DNA of 64,000 nucleotides from Microcoleus vaginatus WJT46-NPBG5 (GCA_019359355.1 JAHHHM010000006.1:124001-188000); one strand, 5' to 3'; numbered from the stretch's first letter, positions 15,116-23,752 are shown. A program made the numbers and translations. Notes: generated from the letters alone by a model not told the origin.

Positions 15116-16636
15116 ATGATTGTGCCGGTGGCGATTGGCATTGCAAGTTTTATCGGGCGGCGCGTGGCGATCGCGCTTGGCACCAAGGCGCTGCAAACGG
15201 CTTTTGTTGCCGGCGGGGCTAGAGGACTTCTTAAAGCGCTAGGGGCACAGCTTGCGGTTTGGCTTTTTAGTGGCTGGCTGATTAGCAGCTTGTGGAATTT
15301 CATCGTTCAAACGACGATCACAATTTTTAATTTTGATTGGAATGCGAGCGACGAAGAACTCGATCAGCAAATTGCCGGCGCACTTAATCAGCTTGCCAGC
15401 ATCGCCGGCGGCGCAACAGGCGTTACCCTTGGCTGGGTTGTTTGTGGTGCGGTGGCCGGTACGGTCGTAACCAAAATCAATCCGATTGCCGCCGCCCAAA
15501 TTATTGAGGAAATTGGGGAAGAGGCAGCAGAGGAAATTATCGCGGCTTGGACAGCGCTCGCCCGTGCCGGCTTAAATCTCGCTTTCCGTGGGTTCCTATC
15601 CTGGGGTTACAAAAACTTGCGTCGGTTCCTATTAAAACCAGGATTGAGCGCATTTTCTAAAGCTGTGTTCGGCGTTGATAGATTCGCCCAATGGGGAGCC
15701 TCTGACGGGCCGGTTGTTACCCTTGCTGAATCCATTGAAAATGTCTTCGAGAGTATCACGCCGCAATTTTTGCAGAATTTCTTAGAATCTGCCTGGGAAG
15801 AGTTCTGGGATAGTTGCGCGGAAGTGGGATATCTCACTTCATCATTGCTTGATAACTTCGGGCAGCAGCAAGCCCAAACCGGCAGAGCTAATATTATTGG
15901 CGAGGAGCGCACCGTAGAGATTACACCAGACAGGGAAGCCCCAAACCAGCGCATAATTTTAAGCGGCAACGAGCGCACCTTGATGCCAGCGATTGTGCAA
16001 ACCTTGGCAACGCATCAATTAATTGCACAGCAAGATTTGGGAACGTTGGTAGGCTATCCTGCCGATGAATCTTATGCAAAATCCCCCGACGATCTAACGC
16101 TAACAATTAAATTTTATTCGGTTGCCGCACCGCCATTAAATCAACTGGGGCAGAAGTTGCAGCAAGTTACTTTAAAAATTCCTGGTATTAAGCGCAGTGC
16201 TTTAGATTGGCAACAAATTAAACTTGCAGCCGGGGGCAGCAATGGATATTTTTACGGGCCAAAGAAAATTACGTTTAGAATTTCTAATGGCGGTAATACA
16301 ACAATTTATGCAATTAGCCACCAAGAAGCCGAACAGCGGGGGAGAGCACTACTTGCATTGTCTACTCACCAAATTATCGGAGAAAGTCCAGGGGAAGAAA
16401 AAGAAGCCGGCAGGCGTTCAAATCTTAACGACAACATCAAAAAAGTTGTCAATATTTATCCTTACGAAGCCACGGTTATCTATGCTAAAAAAACAAACGA
16501 TATCAACAAAGGGAAAGTAAGACTTTCTGACGGCGAGCGGGTAACTTACGAAAATTATAAATTCCTTCTGTGGCCTGACTCTCCGCCCATTGATTTTGCT
16601 CAAGGTATTGCTAATTTGTTCATCGGTGAGTCTTAA
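15116..16636 (+). CDS. Large membrane-associated structural protein candidate, copy A
   Basis: 506 residues. Hydrophobic, glycine/alanine-rich helices fill the first ~60 residues and ~95-120. An acidic helix follows (~125-140), then a long soluble C-terminal part with beta character and a lysine-rich segment. Large proteins with hydrophobic N-terminal helices occur as virion membrane or DNA-delivery proteins in tailless phages. The family is not recognised here. Confidence 0.55.
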   Translation: MIVPVAIGIASFIGRRVAIALGTKALQTAFVAGGARGLLKALGAQLAVWLFSGWLISSLWNFIVQTTITIFNFDWNASDEELDQQIAGALNQLASIAGGATGVTLGWVVCGAVAGTVVTKINPIAAAQIIEEIGEEAAEEIIAAWTALARAGLNLAFRGFLSWGYKNLRRFLLKPGLSAFSKAVFGVDRFAQWGASDGPVVTLAESIENVFESITPQFLQNFLESAWEEFWDSCAEVGYLTSSLLDNFGQQQAQTGRANIIGEERTVEITPDREAPNQRIILSGNERTLMPAIVQTLATHQLIAQQDLGTLVGYPADESYAKSPDDLTLTIKFYSVAAPPLNQLGQKLQQVTLKIPGIKRSALDWQQIKLAAGGSNGYFYGPKKITFRISNGGNTTIYAISHQEAEQRGRALLALSTHQIIGESPGEEKEAGRRSNLNDNIKKVVNIYPYEATVIYAKKTNDINKGKVRLSDGERVTYENYKFLLWPDSPPIDFAQGIANLFIGES

Positions 16637-16666
16637 GAAGGTTGCCCAATCAGTGAGGTTTTTAAG

Positions 16667-16990
16667 GTGAACACTACTATCATCGGGGCAATTGTTGGAG
16701 CATTAAGCATTTCGTCTTTTATTGTTGGTGCAATCTGGAGCGCAGCCACTTACAAAAATAAACTTGAAATTCTTGTAAGCGAGAATAGGCGAGCGATTAA
16801 AGCGCTGCATAAGGACTTCAAATACGCATTCTCTCTACTCGAAACATCTTCCGAAGAAACGGCAGAAAATATACTGGACATCCAGAAGTTTCTAGAAAAA
16901 ACGACAGACTTCCAAGTTAGATTAAGAGATAAAAAGAAGTCAAATTCCGGGGCGAATTTCCTAGAGGAAGCAAGCAAGGATTTGTTATAG
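16667..16990 (+). CDS. Single-pass membrane protein with coiled coil, copy A
   Basis: 107 residues from a GTG. An N-terminal transmembrane helix (~residues 4-28) is followed by a charged helical region likely to form a coiled coil (~30-90). This holin- or spanin-like layout sits four genes before the peptidase, so a lysis role is possible, as is virion membrane anchoring. Confidence 0.55.
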   Translation: MNTTIIGAIVGALSISSFIVGAIWSAATYKNKLEILVSENRRAIKALHKDFKYAFSLLETSSEETAENILDIQKFLEKTTDFQVRLRDKKKSNSGANFLEEASKDLL

Positions 16991-17035
16991 TTATTTCATA
17001 TTAAAATTGAGCAAAAACTCAATAAACTGCAAGCC

Positions 17036-17395
17036 GTGACACAACAATTAATCAGAAATACCATGAGTGGATATCCTTTAAACCCAACCCCACCCGCCCG
17101 TGCTGCTAACTGGTCAATACCTTTGAGCGTAGCCGTAACGAGCGCAGCCAAAGTCTTGATTGCTGCTAACCCGAACAGGACGGGACTAACGATCACAAAC
17201 AAAAATCCATCAGAAATGTATTTACGTCACGCGCCCTTCGCAACGTTGCCAGTAACGACGTCAGTTTTTGATCGAATTATTCCCCCTTTCTTCTCTTACA
17301 CTTATGAACCTCATGAAGTGCCTTTAACGGAGATTTCAGCGCTAGGGCTGGGGACAATTAGCGGCAATTGGACAGTAAGTGAGTCTGTGATTTAA
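17036..17395 (+). CDS. Receptor-binding/decoration-like beta protein, copy A
   Basis: 119 residues from GTG 17036; an in-frame ATG lies at 17063. The core IAANPNRTGLTITNKNPSEM, followed by a proline- and tyrosine-rich strand, resembles a motif common in phage capsid-decoration and tail-tip proteins (A-x-N-x-x-R-x-G-L-x-I-x-N). This is the clearest phage-type signature in the block. Confidence 0.55.
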   Translation: MTQQLIRNTMSGYPLNPTPPARAANWSIPLSVAVTSAAKVLIAANPNRTGLTITNKNPSEMYLRHAPFATLPVTTSVFDRIIPPFFSYTYEPHEVPLTEISALGLGTISGNWTVSESVI

Positions 17396-17399
17396 CAGT

Positions 17400-17747
17400 A
17401 TGGGATATGTAGATTTAAGCAGCGGGAGCGATTGGCAGAACTTGCCACTTGCTGCCGGCTGGGTTGATAATGACGCCCCGTCTGGGACTTATACCCCTAG
17501 ATTCGTTAAGCGTGCTGGAATTGTGCTTCTGGGGGGTTTGATTCGCTGCACTGTTGCCAATAGTGCCACGATAATTACGATTGCGACACTTCCTGTCGGC
17601 AATCGACCTCATCATATAGGCTCGCCTACTGCATGGGGGACAAACGGCAATACTCCAATAATTTTGCTTCCAAGTGGCGATCTACAAATTTATGGCCCCG
17701 TATCAGTCGGGCACGTTCAATGGCTAGATGTTGAATTTGGTGTATGA
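17400..17747 (+). CDS. Tail-fibre-tip-like receptor-binding protein, copy A
   Basis: 115 residues. It opens with a W-x-x-LPL-x-x-GW motif, then RFVKRAGIVLLGGLI, a TLPVGNRP turn and a final I-x-GPV-x-x-x-x-WLDVEF strand. This order is typical of the terminal beta domain of phage fibre and spike proteins that contact the host. Its stop overlaps the peptidase start as ATGA. Confidence 0.6.
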   Translation: MGYVDLSSGSDWQNLPLAAGWVDNDAPSGTYTPRFVKRAGIVLLGGLIRCTVANSATIITIATLPVGNRPHHIGSPTAWGTNGNTPIILLPSGDLQIYGPVSVGHVQWLDVEFGV

Positions 17748-18292
17748 AAAAAATATTAAAAGTTCCTTATTTGAGTCAGAATGACAACACGCTAGATCCT
17801 CAATCAAGTTGTAATGTTACCTCTGTGGCGATGGTGCTCCAGTATTTAGGGGCTAGGCGGCGCGAGGAATATTCAAAATTTAAGCAGTTTGAAGATGAAC
17901 TTCACCGCTGCTGCGCTGACCGTGGGTGGAACCGGCGCGACCCAAACCATTTGTCCCATTTGATCAGGCTGTATAAATGCCGAGATAACTTTACAACCCA
18001 ATGCACCCCGGAAGTTCTCAGGGATTGGCTAGATATGGGGCTGCCGGCAATTACTCACGGCTGGTTTACCGGCAGCGGTCACATAATCGTGATCGTCGGG
18101 TATGACGATAAAGGCTTCTACGTGCACGACCCTTACGGCGAATGGTTCAAGACCGGCTACCGTACCGACCTGACCGGCAAGTGCTTGCATTACAGCGAGT
18201 CGCTCATTGCTCGCACTTGTTACCCAGACGGCGAATTTTGGGTGCACCTGGTAGATGCCGGCAATGAAAAAAGCGCTGGGGATTCACTCTAG
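17744..18292 (+). CDS. C39-like cysteine peptidase, possible lysin or virion peptidase, copy A
   Basis: 182 residues of Peptidase_C39_2 type: the opening VPYLSQNDN, a catalytic Cys23 in SSCNVTSVAMVL, then His113 (GHIIVIVGYD) and Asp129 (HDPYGEW). There is no signal peptide. Related domains occur in phage lysins and as peptidoglycan-crossing enzymes, so cell lysis or entry is likely. Last gene of the right arm, next to the attachment core. Confidence 0.75.
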   Translation: MKKILKVPYLSQNDNTLDPQSSCNVTSVAMVLQYLGARRREEYSKFKQFEDELHRCCADRGWNRRDPNHLSHLIRLYKCRDNFTTQCTPEVLRDWLDMGLPAITHGWFTGSGHIIVIVGYDDKGFYVHDPYGEWFKTGYRTDLTGKCLHYSESLIARTCYPDGEFWVHLVDAGNEKSAGDSL

Positions 18293-18325
18293 AGATTTTC
18301 CGTTTGCAGCGACAAAAAGCGAAAA

Positions 18326-18500
18326 TTTGTCAGAAGATTGTCAGAATTCAGCGAGTGATTGCTTGAAAGGCGTACAAATAGGACATAATTTCTACTATCG
18401 CACCGCAGAGGTCAGGGATTCGAGTTCCCTATTCTCCATAGTTTCAAGGTCATCTGCGGCGTCAAAACCTCAGTAGAAGATTGTCAGAAAATTGTCAGAA
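18326..18500. other. attP-like junction between the tandem copies (core and arm sites)
   Basis: Two ATTGTCAGAA-type repeats lie left of the core (18326-18335, 18337-18346) and two lie right of it (18480-18489, 18491-18500). Each pair is spaced exactly 11 bp, about one helical turn. The tRNA-like core ends at 18439. This is the layout of integrase arm-type sites around a core, and the middle junction of a double lysogen should have attP structure. The last repeat overlaps the integrase start codon, so integrase could repress itself. Confidence 0.7.
18411..18439 (+). repeat. Attachment core: tRNA 3' end fragment (middle junction)
   Basis: AGGGA (18414-18418), the 7-nt loop TTCGAGT and TCCCT (18426-18430) form a tRNA T-arm. 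They are followed by ATTCTCC and the discriminator A (18438), that is, an acceptor 3' strand. No matching 5' acceptor GGAGAAT lies upstream, so this is only the 3' part. Amino-acid identity cannot be read from it. The same sequence ends copy B. Confidence 0.75.
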
Positions 18501-19613
18501 AATTTATCGCCTCGACCAGGCGTACAAGTTGACTCCGACCGGGGCCGGTTATTGTGTCGGTGGTCGGTTGCCGGTAAGCGGTATCGGCTTTATTTAAAAC
18601 TGCCCGATACCAAACGGAATAGAAAGTTAGCTGAAGCCAAGGCCACCCAGATTGAGTGGGACATTTTATCGGGCAACTTTGACCCAACGCTGGCAAAGTA
18701 CAGAATTCAGCCCAAGCTATTTAAGGAAGCGCCAGAGGTTAAGCCCCTGTCGGTTGTCGAGCTTTTTGGGGAGTTTATTGAGCACAAAAGCCAAGATTTA
18801 GATCGGCGCACTTTGGAAAAGTATCGGGCGCTTGAGAGCCGGCTTGCCCAGTTTTTCAAAAAAACCATTTCAAGCGAGGTGACCGAACCGACCGCGCGAA
18901 AGTTTTTAGACTTCCTTGCAAAGTATCAGCAACCGTTGACGATCAAGGATAGGCTTTTCCTTCTTAACGCTTGCTGGCAGTGGGCTGTAAAAAATGGGTG
19001 GTTGGTGAGCAATCCTTGGGCAGAGATTCAGGTAAAGGTAGCGCCCAAGCAAAAGCCCAAACCTTTTACCAGCACCGAAATTAAGGCAATTATTGAGGCT
19101 TTTGAGACTGGCTCTTACAGCCATTACTGCAATTATGTGCGCTTCCTGTTCATGACCGGCTGCCGAACTGCTGAAGCGATCGGTTTGCGCTGGCGACACA
19201 TTTCTGATGATTTCCGCAGTATTTGGATTGGCGAAACCATCACTAGGCGACGGCAAAAAACGACCAAAACTAACAAAGATCGCGTTTTCCCGTGCAACGA
19301 GCAGTTGTCAAGTTTTTTACGAGCCATTAAGCCGGCTGACGCCCAACCAGACGATCTGGTGTTTCCTTCGCTTGAGGGCGGTGCAATTCATGATGACAAT
19401 TTCAGGAAGCGAGCTTGGCTTTCTACATTGAAAGCGGCGGGGGTGCCATATCGAAAGCCTTACAACACAAGGCACACGTTTATTTCTCATTGCCTCGCCG
19501 GCGGCATGAACCCCGTGGAAGTGGCAGCGGTCACCGGGCACGATGTGCAGACGCTTTACCGGAGTTATGCCGGCGTGGTTTCGTCGCGCCCTAAGATTCC
19601 TGATTTATTTTAA
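18492..19613 (+). CDS. int: Tyrosine integrase of the element
   Basis: 373 residues from a TTG start; an in-frame stop lies 15 bp upstream and no ATG fits. An arm-binding-like N-terminus (~1-65), a SAM-like core-binding domain (~85-180) and a catalytic domain with Arg225 (TGCRTAEA), Arg337 (NTRH, where the usual first His is Tyr334), His360 (TGHD) and Tyr369. It lies 53 bp from the core, and its start codon overlaps an arm-type repeat. It should integrate the element at the tRNA 3' end. No excisionase was recognised. Confidence 0.9.
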   Translation: MSENLSPRPGVQVDSDRGRLLCRWSVAGKRYRLYLKLPDTKRNRKLAEAKATQIEWDILSGNFDPTLAKYRIQPKLFKEAPEVKPLSVVELFGEFIEHKSQDLDRRTLEKYRALESRLAQFFKKTISSEVTEPTARKFLDFLAKYQQPLTIKDRLFLLNACWQWAVKNGWLVSNPWAEIQVKVAPKQKPKPFTSTEIKAIIEAFETGSYSHYCNYVRFLFMTGCRTAEAIGLRWRHISDDFRSIWIGETITRRRQKTTKTNKDRVFPCNEQLSSFLRAIKPADAQPDDLVFPSLEGGAIHDDNFRKRAWLSTLKAAGVPYRKPYNTRHTFISHCLAGGMNPVEVAAVTGHDVQTLYRSYAGVVSSRPKIPDLF

Positions 19614-19941
19614 GCGGACGAATAATTTCCACATGATCTGCTATTTGGGCTATTAACTGGTGATATTCATTTACAGAGCGCCAGTCGCCAGTAATGAACC
19701 GCTCTTGAGCTTCCATGGCTTTGTTGATGGGCGATCTCCAGTCTTCCCCGTAAAGCCTTATAAATTGCTCAATTGCTATTGTGCGCTTATACCCGAATGC
19801 CGGCTTCCAAGGATCTAGATAACGCCAGGGAGTGACGACGAATAACCGCAGCGCGTATAAGTACCCGTTATTGAGCACCCACATTTCTAGTACATAACTT
19901 CGCTTTATTGAACTTGCCCCCGCCAAATAGTTTAAATTCAT
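19591..19941 (-). CDS. Hypothetical protein between integrase and primase
   Basis: 116 residues from the ATG at 19941; an upstream ATG at 19971 with AGGA close by is an alternative. Rich in Tyr and Trp, with no recognised family. It ends 23 bp inside the integrase gene, tail to tail. It could be a recombination helper because of its place, but nothing in the sequence shows that. Confidence 0.5.
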   Translation of the reverse strand: MNLNYLAGASSIKRSYVLEMWVLNNGYLYALRLFVVTPWRYLDPWKPAFGYKRTIAIEQFIRLYGEDWRSPINKAMEAQERFITGDWRSVNEYHQLIAQIADHVEIIRPLKINQES

Positions 19942-19978
19942 TCTGATTTTTTCGCCAACCTGTAAAAGCATTGTCCTG

Positions 19979-20118
19979 TATGAGGCGCTTCGTTAATAGT
20001 CACTCCCTCATTACAAGCCATTTCGCTAACATTAAGTGTATGAGGCGCTTCGTTAATAGCCACTCCCTCATTACAAGCCATTTCGCTAACATTAAGTGTA
20101 TGAGGCGCTTCGTTAAGC
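19979..20118 (-). repeat. 60-bp direct repeat array after the primase gene
   Basis: Two nearly identical 60-bp units (19979-20038, 20039-20098) and a partial third (20099-20118) whose end is the primase stop codon. The units differ by about one base. A frame through them would give a 20-residue repeat starting INEAPHTLNVSEM, but the composition is poor for a gene. An iteron, a recombination product or a leader of the downstream gene are possible. Confidence 0.7.
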
Positions 20119-22836
20119 CCAATCCTCGCCCCACTGACTTTCAATCTGGCGAGAGTCGCGGCTGTCTGGCGGAAGCTGAATATCCAGCCCAAGCTGTTTT
20201 GGATTTTCCGGGGTGGTCGCGGCAACCTTTAGCGCCTTGATATATTCACGCTCCGCCGGCAGCAAATTGCGCCACACAATCAGCCGATCATCGTCAGTGA
20301 TGCCGTCCATTAGTGCGTGAAATGTCTCCCAATCTACATTCTCTTCGATCGCATATTGAGCGAGCACTAAAAAAGTGTGAGCAGAATCGCTGAAATGAAG
20401 GGGTGACGGGTCAGGTGACGGGTCAGGTGACGGGTCAGACTCGTTACCCTGTAAGGGTTTGGGCGTGGTGACGGGTAAAACGTTAGTTATTTTAATTTCG
20501 GATTTTTCTTCTCCGGGGTGATCAAAGTGATTTTGATTTTCGCCATAAGTTTGCTTTGACCCGTCACCACCCATCAAAGCTATACCCTGAGAGCATCCTG
20601 ACCCGTCACCTGACCCGTCACCTGACCCGTCACCACCCGTCACCGCCAAAATAAGCCGATCATCGTGCGGCAAAATGTGGCTGTCAAATTCTGGGTTCCT
20701 GAGTCTCAATCCTTTGATCAATTTGCCGTTTTTGCTGGACACTCGCTCAACCTCCCAGCCCAAAATATTGCGACAAAGTTCTACTAAGTCAGGCGAGAAA
20801 TTTTTGTTCGCCTTAGCCTGCGTACCCGATTGATAAGAGTGCTTGCAGTAGGAGCCGTAAAGAGTTGTCGCACGTTCTCCATTGATTGCCTCATCCTTGT
20901 TGACCCCTACCGGCGTCGTGGCGTTCGGGTCGTAAATTACCCAATCATTGAGCCAAGCGGCGATAGAGTCGGTTCTTAACCTACCTTCCCAGAACTCCAG
21001 GGTGCATTCTGGGGTAACGTCCTCGCCTCTCAATACCCGTGTAACTTGAGCGTCTGGGATTGACAGCACGTAGTTAGTGAAGGCGTCTAACTCCCCCTGG
21101 AACTCCTCTTCTAGATTCCGCCGATCCTTTGGCAGAACTGAGGCGTTGAACGGGACGGTAATCACGCGACGGGCTAGACCGCTAGAGGTATCGCCGGCGA
21201 AAATTGGGAAATTGGAGCTAACAACCGTCATGCCGTCGTAGAGAAACTGAAAGGCTTTTTTTCCTTTCTCCTCGGCCCTGAGCCAATCGCCCCCGGTCAG
21301 AGATTTAAATTTACCCAGCTTGCCGGCTTTTTTGTCCTCATCCCAGAAGGCGATCAGGCGTTTGCGGTAAGCATTGGCTGCTTCAAATTGATTGCCGCAC
21401 CAATCCTCTAGCGTTGAGGAGTGCAAGTTGGTTTGGCCGATCAGGTTGGTAAGCAGCCGCATAAAGGTGCCCTTACCGCTGCCGCCCGTTCCGACCAGGT
21501 GAAGAAATCGCTGCAGGTCGGATCGCCCTTTCAGTGTGGCGTTACAGAAACACAGCAAAATATCTTTGATAGATTGATTTCCCCCGCTGGCGTGATCTAG
21601 GTATCGCTCTATGCAATCCCAGTTACTGGCTTTCGGGTTGTGCTGCCTAGGTAACTGCCAAGTGAGCCGGTAACCTGGGGAGTGTGGCAACAGTTTGCCG
21701 GTTTCAACTTCCAAGCATCCGTTTTCAAAGGGCAGCAACTCTTTAGGTGATCGCTCCAACCATTTGCGAATGATTAGCAGACAGCGCAACTTTTTAACAA
21801 TATTCACCACATAGCTATGGGAGCCGTAATCAGTTATCCCCTGACCGTCAAGAATCCCGGATACGATCGCTTCGATATATTCGTCTGTCTCTGGCGACCA
21901 CATACCCTCACAATCAGCGCCATAGCGCATCCACTGTCTAGACTCGTTGTTGTAGGCGAGTTGTTCGCGGTACCGCTCTGCTAGTTGACGGGCGACTCTA
22001 TCAGGGGGTGGAATTCTATCAGTTTTGTCTGATTCCTCTGACCGGCTTAACTGTTTTTCCCACGCCTCAATTGATTGCGCCTTGGCAAGAACTTCTTTTT
22101 TGAATTTATCAATGCCGTGTTCCTGTAAATAATCGTCAATCCCTTTGCCTTCTTCCACCTTCCAAAGTCCTGTAATGCTGTAGACAGGAACTTTAAATTT
22201 TTGCAGGTAACTGGCTAGTTTCTTCTGTGCCCAGTTAACGTTTTCGTTCGTCGCGGCGTCGGCATCAAATCCAAGGATAAAACCCAGCCCAGCCTTGGCT
22301 AATTCTTCCAGTGCCGGCACCAAGTAACGTTTACCCTGAATGTCAGACTTGGCTGAACTCAGTCCCATTTCTACGCCCAGTAGAGCAACTGTAGCGATGC
22401 CGGCAGAGCTGAGCGCGATCGCCTTAAAAAATCCCTCCGTAACAACTACGCAGGGATGCCCATCTATCTGGTAGCAGTGTCCCCTAAGCTTCTCTATGTC
22501 TTGCCAATAATCAAGCTCTAGCGGATTAATTGGCAGCATTGCATCATAATCACCCAAGGCACTGCGATACTTTGGTGCTTTTTTCTCGCCTTCACTTTTC
22601 CACGGCTTGTCAGGCTTGAATTGTCCCTGGATGCCGACACCTTCTAACCAGATACCGCTAGATTTAGCGGTGTATCCTAACAGGTGAGTGGCTACGGATT
22701 CATCAACTGATTTGCAGTTAATTTCTACCCAAGCAGCATCCAAACTTCGCTTGACGGTAAGCTCCTGGTAGTGTTGATCGTTCAAGCGATCCACAATATG
22801 ATATAAAGGCTTTGCAGTTAATATCTGGAGCTGCAT
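20113..22836 (-). CDS. P4/D5-type primase-helicase (DUF3854-SF3), copy B
   Basis: 907 residues. An N-terminal DUF3854 TOPRIM-like domain (HPCVVVTEGFFKA, then GFILGFDADAA, ~130-260), a D5-type linker (~320-440) and an SF3 helicase: Walker A GTGGSGKGT (Lys455), Walker B-like FWDEDK and a motif C-like TVVSSNFP. Such proteins prime and unwind DNA for phage P4, plasmids and large DNA viruses. The C-terminal linker is built of GDGS and DPSP repeats that come from inverted 12-bp DNA repeats (20402-20644). An AGGAG ribosome site precedes the ATG. Last gene of the leftward operon except for the 19591 gene. Confidence 0.9.
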   Translation of the reverse strand: MQLQILTAKPLYHIVDRLNDQHYQELTVKRSLDAAWVEINCKSVDESVATHLLGYTAKSSGIWLEGVGIQGQFKPDKPWKSEGEKKAPKYRSALGDYDAMLPINPLELDYWQDIEKLRGHCYQIDGHPCVVVTEGFFKAIALSSAGIATVALLGVEMGLSSAKSDIQGKRYLVPALEELAKAGLGFILGFDADAATNENVNWAQKKLASYLQKFKVPVYSITGLWKVEEGKGIDDYLQEHGIDKFKKEVLAKAQSIEAWEKQLSRSEESDKTDRIPPPDRVARQLAERYREQLAYNNESRQWMRYGADCEGMWSPETDEYIEAIVSGILDGQGITDYGSHSYVVNIVKKLRCLLIIRKWLERSPKELLPFENGCLEVETGKLLPHSPGYRLTWQLPRQHNPKASNWDCIERYLDHASGGNQSIKDILLCFCNATLKGRSDLQRFLHLVGTGGSGKGTFMRLLTNLIGQTNLHSSTLEDWCGNQFEAANAYRKRLIAFWDEDKKAGKLGKFKSLTGGDWLRAEEKGKKAFQFLYDGMTVVSSNFPIFAGDTSSGLARRVITVPFNASVLPKDRRNLEEEFQGELDAFTNYVLSIPDAQVTRVLRGEDVTPECTLEFWEGRLRTDSIAAWLNDWVIYDPNATTPVGVNKDEAINGERATTLYGSYCKHSYQSGTQAKANKNFSPDLVELCRNILGWEVERVSSKNGKLIKGLRLRNPEFDSHILPHDDRLILAVTGGDGSGDGSGDGSGCSQGIALMGGDGSKQTYGENQNHFDHPGEEKSEIKITNVLPVTTPKPLQGNESDPSPDPSPDPSPLHFSDSAHTFLVLAQYAIEENVDWETFHALMDGITDDDRLIVWRNLLPAEREYIKALKVAATTPENPKQLGLDIQLPPDSRDSRQIESQWGEDWA
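20402..20644. repeat. Inverted iteron clusters inside the primase gene (candidate origin)
   Basis: GGTGACGGGTCA occurs three times in a row (20402-20437) and once with one mismatch (20467-20478). Its reverse complement TGACCCGTCACC occurs at 20557-20568, three times in a row at 20599-20634, and as a partial unit at 20635-20644. The opposed clusters encode different peptides (GDGS versus DPSP), so the shared feature is the DNA word. This fits binding sites of the primase-helicase. Confidence 0.75.
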
Positions 22837-22855
22837 TTGTTTACTCCTAAATAGT

Positions 22856-22900
22856 TAAAAACCACCTACATAAACCGTTAGCAGCGATTTATGTAGGTGG
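22856..22900 (-). terminator. Hairpin and T-run before the primase, copy B
   Basis: Second copy of the 13-bp stem and T-run described at 1366-1410, here with the complete primase downstream. Confidence 0.6.
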
Positions 22901-22905
22901 GTTGT

Positions 22906-23100
22906 CTAAAGTTGATTAGTGGTTTCTTCGGGCGTTCTGATGTCAAAGCCTTCGGTGAGTAAAACCCACCGCCAAAGCTTATTCCACAACTGGTCGAGGT
23001 CTAGGCCGCTGTAGCCGGTGACGCCTTTGCCCTTGGCGTACTCCCTAAGCTGCTTTAGATTGAGTTGATTGAAGTCCGGATAAGTCGGTTTGTAGCTCAT
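22906..23100 (-). CDS. Small SAP/Rho-N-like protein, copy B
   Basis: Identical to the protein at 1416-1610. Here the whole chain from zinc-ribbon protein to primase is present and can be read as one leftward operon of seven genes. Confidence 0.6.
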   Translation of the reverse strand: MSYKPTYPDFNQLNLKQLREYAKGKGVTGYSGLDLDQLWNKLWRWVLLTEGFDIRTPEETTNQL

Positions 23101-23752
23101 GGTTAAAATCCAGGTAATTTAACATTTGACCCGCAATCCATTCAGTAAACGCCGGCGGGATACATTGAGCGATTTCATCCCGGTTCATCCAAGGGACGCC
23201 CATCGCTTGACGGTAAACATCTAGCCCTGAGAAGTGGCCAGCCGGCCTAGCCAAAAGTCTTGTCTCCTCTGGCTTCCTGCCACATTTCTGAGTTCTTAGA
23301 TTTGTGTGGCACGGTGACGGCGAGAGAATAATAGGCCGACATTCAAACAAGCGATGTCCGTGCATAGGAATCTCGAAGTTTAACCCGCACAATGTGACAG
23401 GGAATTCCAGGGGGGCACCTACGACATTTTCAATGCAGTAAGGTTTTCCTGAAGCCTTAAACCGGCTCCTCGTTGCCTGAATAAAGCAGGCGTATTCTTT
23501 GGCCGTGACAGCCTTTAAAATACTGTGCTGCTGGCAAAGCGGACTGGCGTGCAAAAAGTCAAATTGATGTCCATACTTGTCGAAGTATTCCAGCGCATCT
23601 CCCTGGTGAAAGGTGAAAGGATATCGGGGCTGAGCGTGAATATCAACCCCCGTAATCTCAACATTGAAACCGGCCTCAGAGAAGCCCTGGAAGTAGCCGG
23701 TAGCCGCACCGCCAGCCCCGCAAAAAAGATCAAGAACTTTGATTTTCCTCAT
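23045..23752 (-). CDS. Short C5-cytosine DNA methyltransferase-like protein, copy B
   Basis: Identical to 1555-2262, including the SPLCQ catalytic variant. Two intact copies mean either can supply methylation to the tandem array. Confidence 0.8.
   Translation of the reverse strand: MRKIKVLDLFCGAGGAATGYFQGFSEAGFNVEITGVDIHAQPRYPFTFHQGDALEYFDKYGHQFDFLHASPLCQQHSILKAVTAKEYACFIQATRSRFKASGKPYCIENVVGAPLEFPVTLCGLNFEIPMHGHRLFECRPIILSPSPCHTNLRTQKCGRKPEETRLLARPAGHFSGLDVYRQAMGVPWMNRDEIAQCIPPAFTEWIAGQMLNYLDFNHELQTDLSGLQSTQSKAA

Larger units (their letters stand above)
1..18439. mobile_element. Integrated element copy A (partial, right ~86%)
   Basis: Right-hand part of a 21,490-bp temperate element. Position 1 matches position 21491 of the neighbouring copy, and identity holds until 18439, where the two copies diverge (18440 versus 39930). 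The missing ~3 kb (integrase, unknown protein and C-terminal half of the primase) should lie left of the window. The layout is a leftward replication arm, a central control region and a rightward structural-type arm, as in temperate phages. No tailed-phage packaging or tail genes were recognised, so the element type is inferred. Confidence 0.9.

Noticed and set aside
18361-18439. Complete tRNA gene at the tandem junction
   Set aside because: Only the T-arm and acceptor 3' strand are present; no 5' acceptor, D-arm or anticodon arm can be paired upstream.
19979-20118. CRISPR array
   Set aside because: The 60-bp units are directly joined without spacers.
19938-20225. 95-codon frame through the 60-bp repeats
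   Set aside because: It overlaps the end of the primase gene in another frame and its repeats are explained by the DNA repeat alone.
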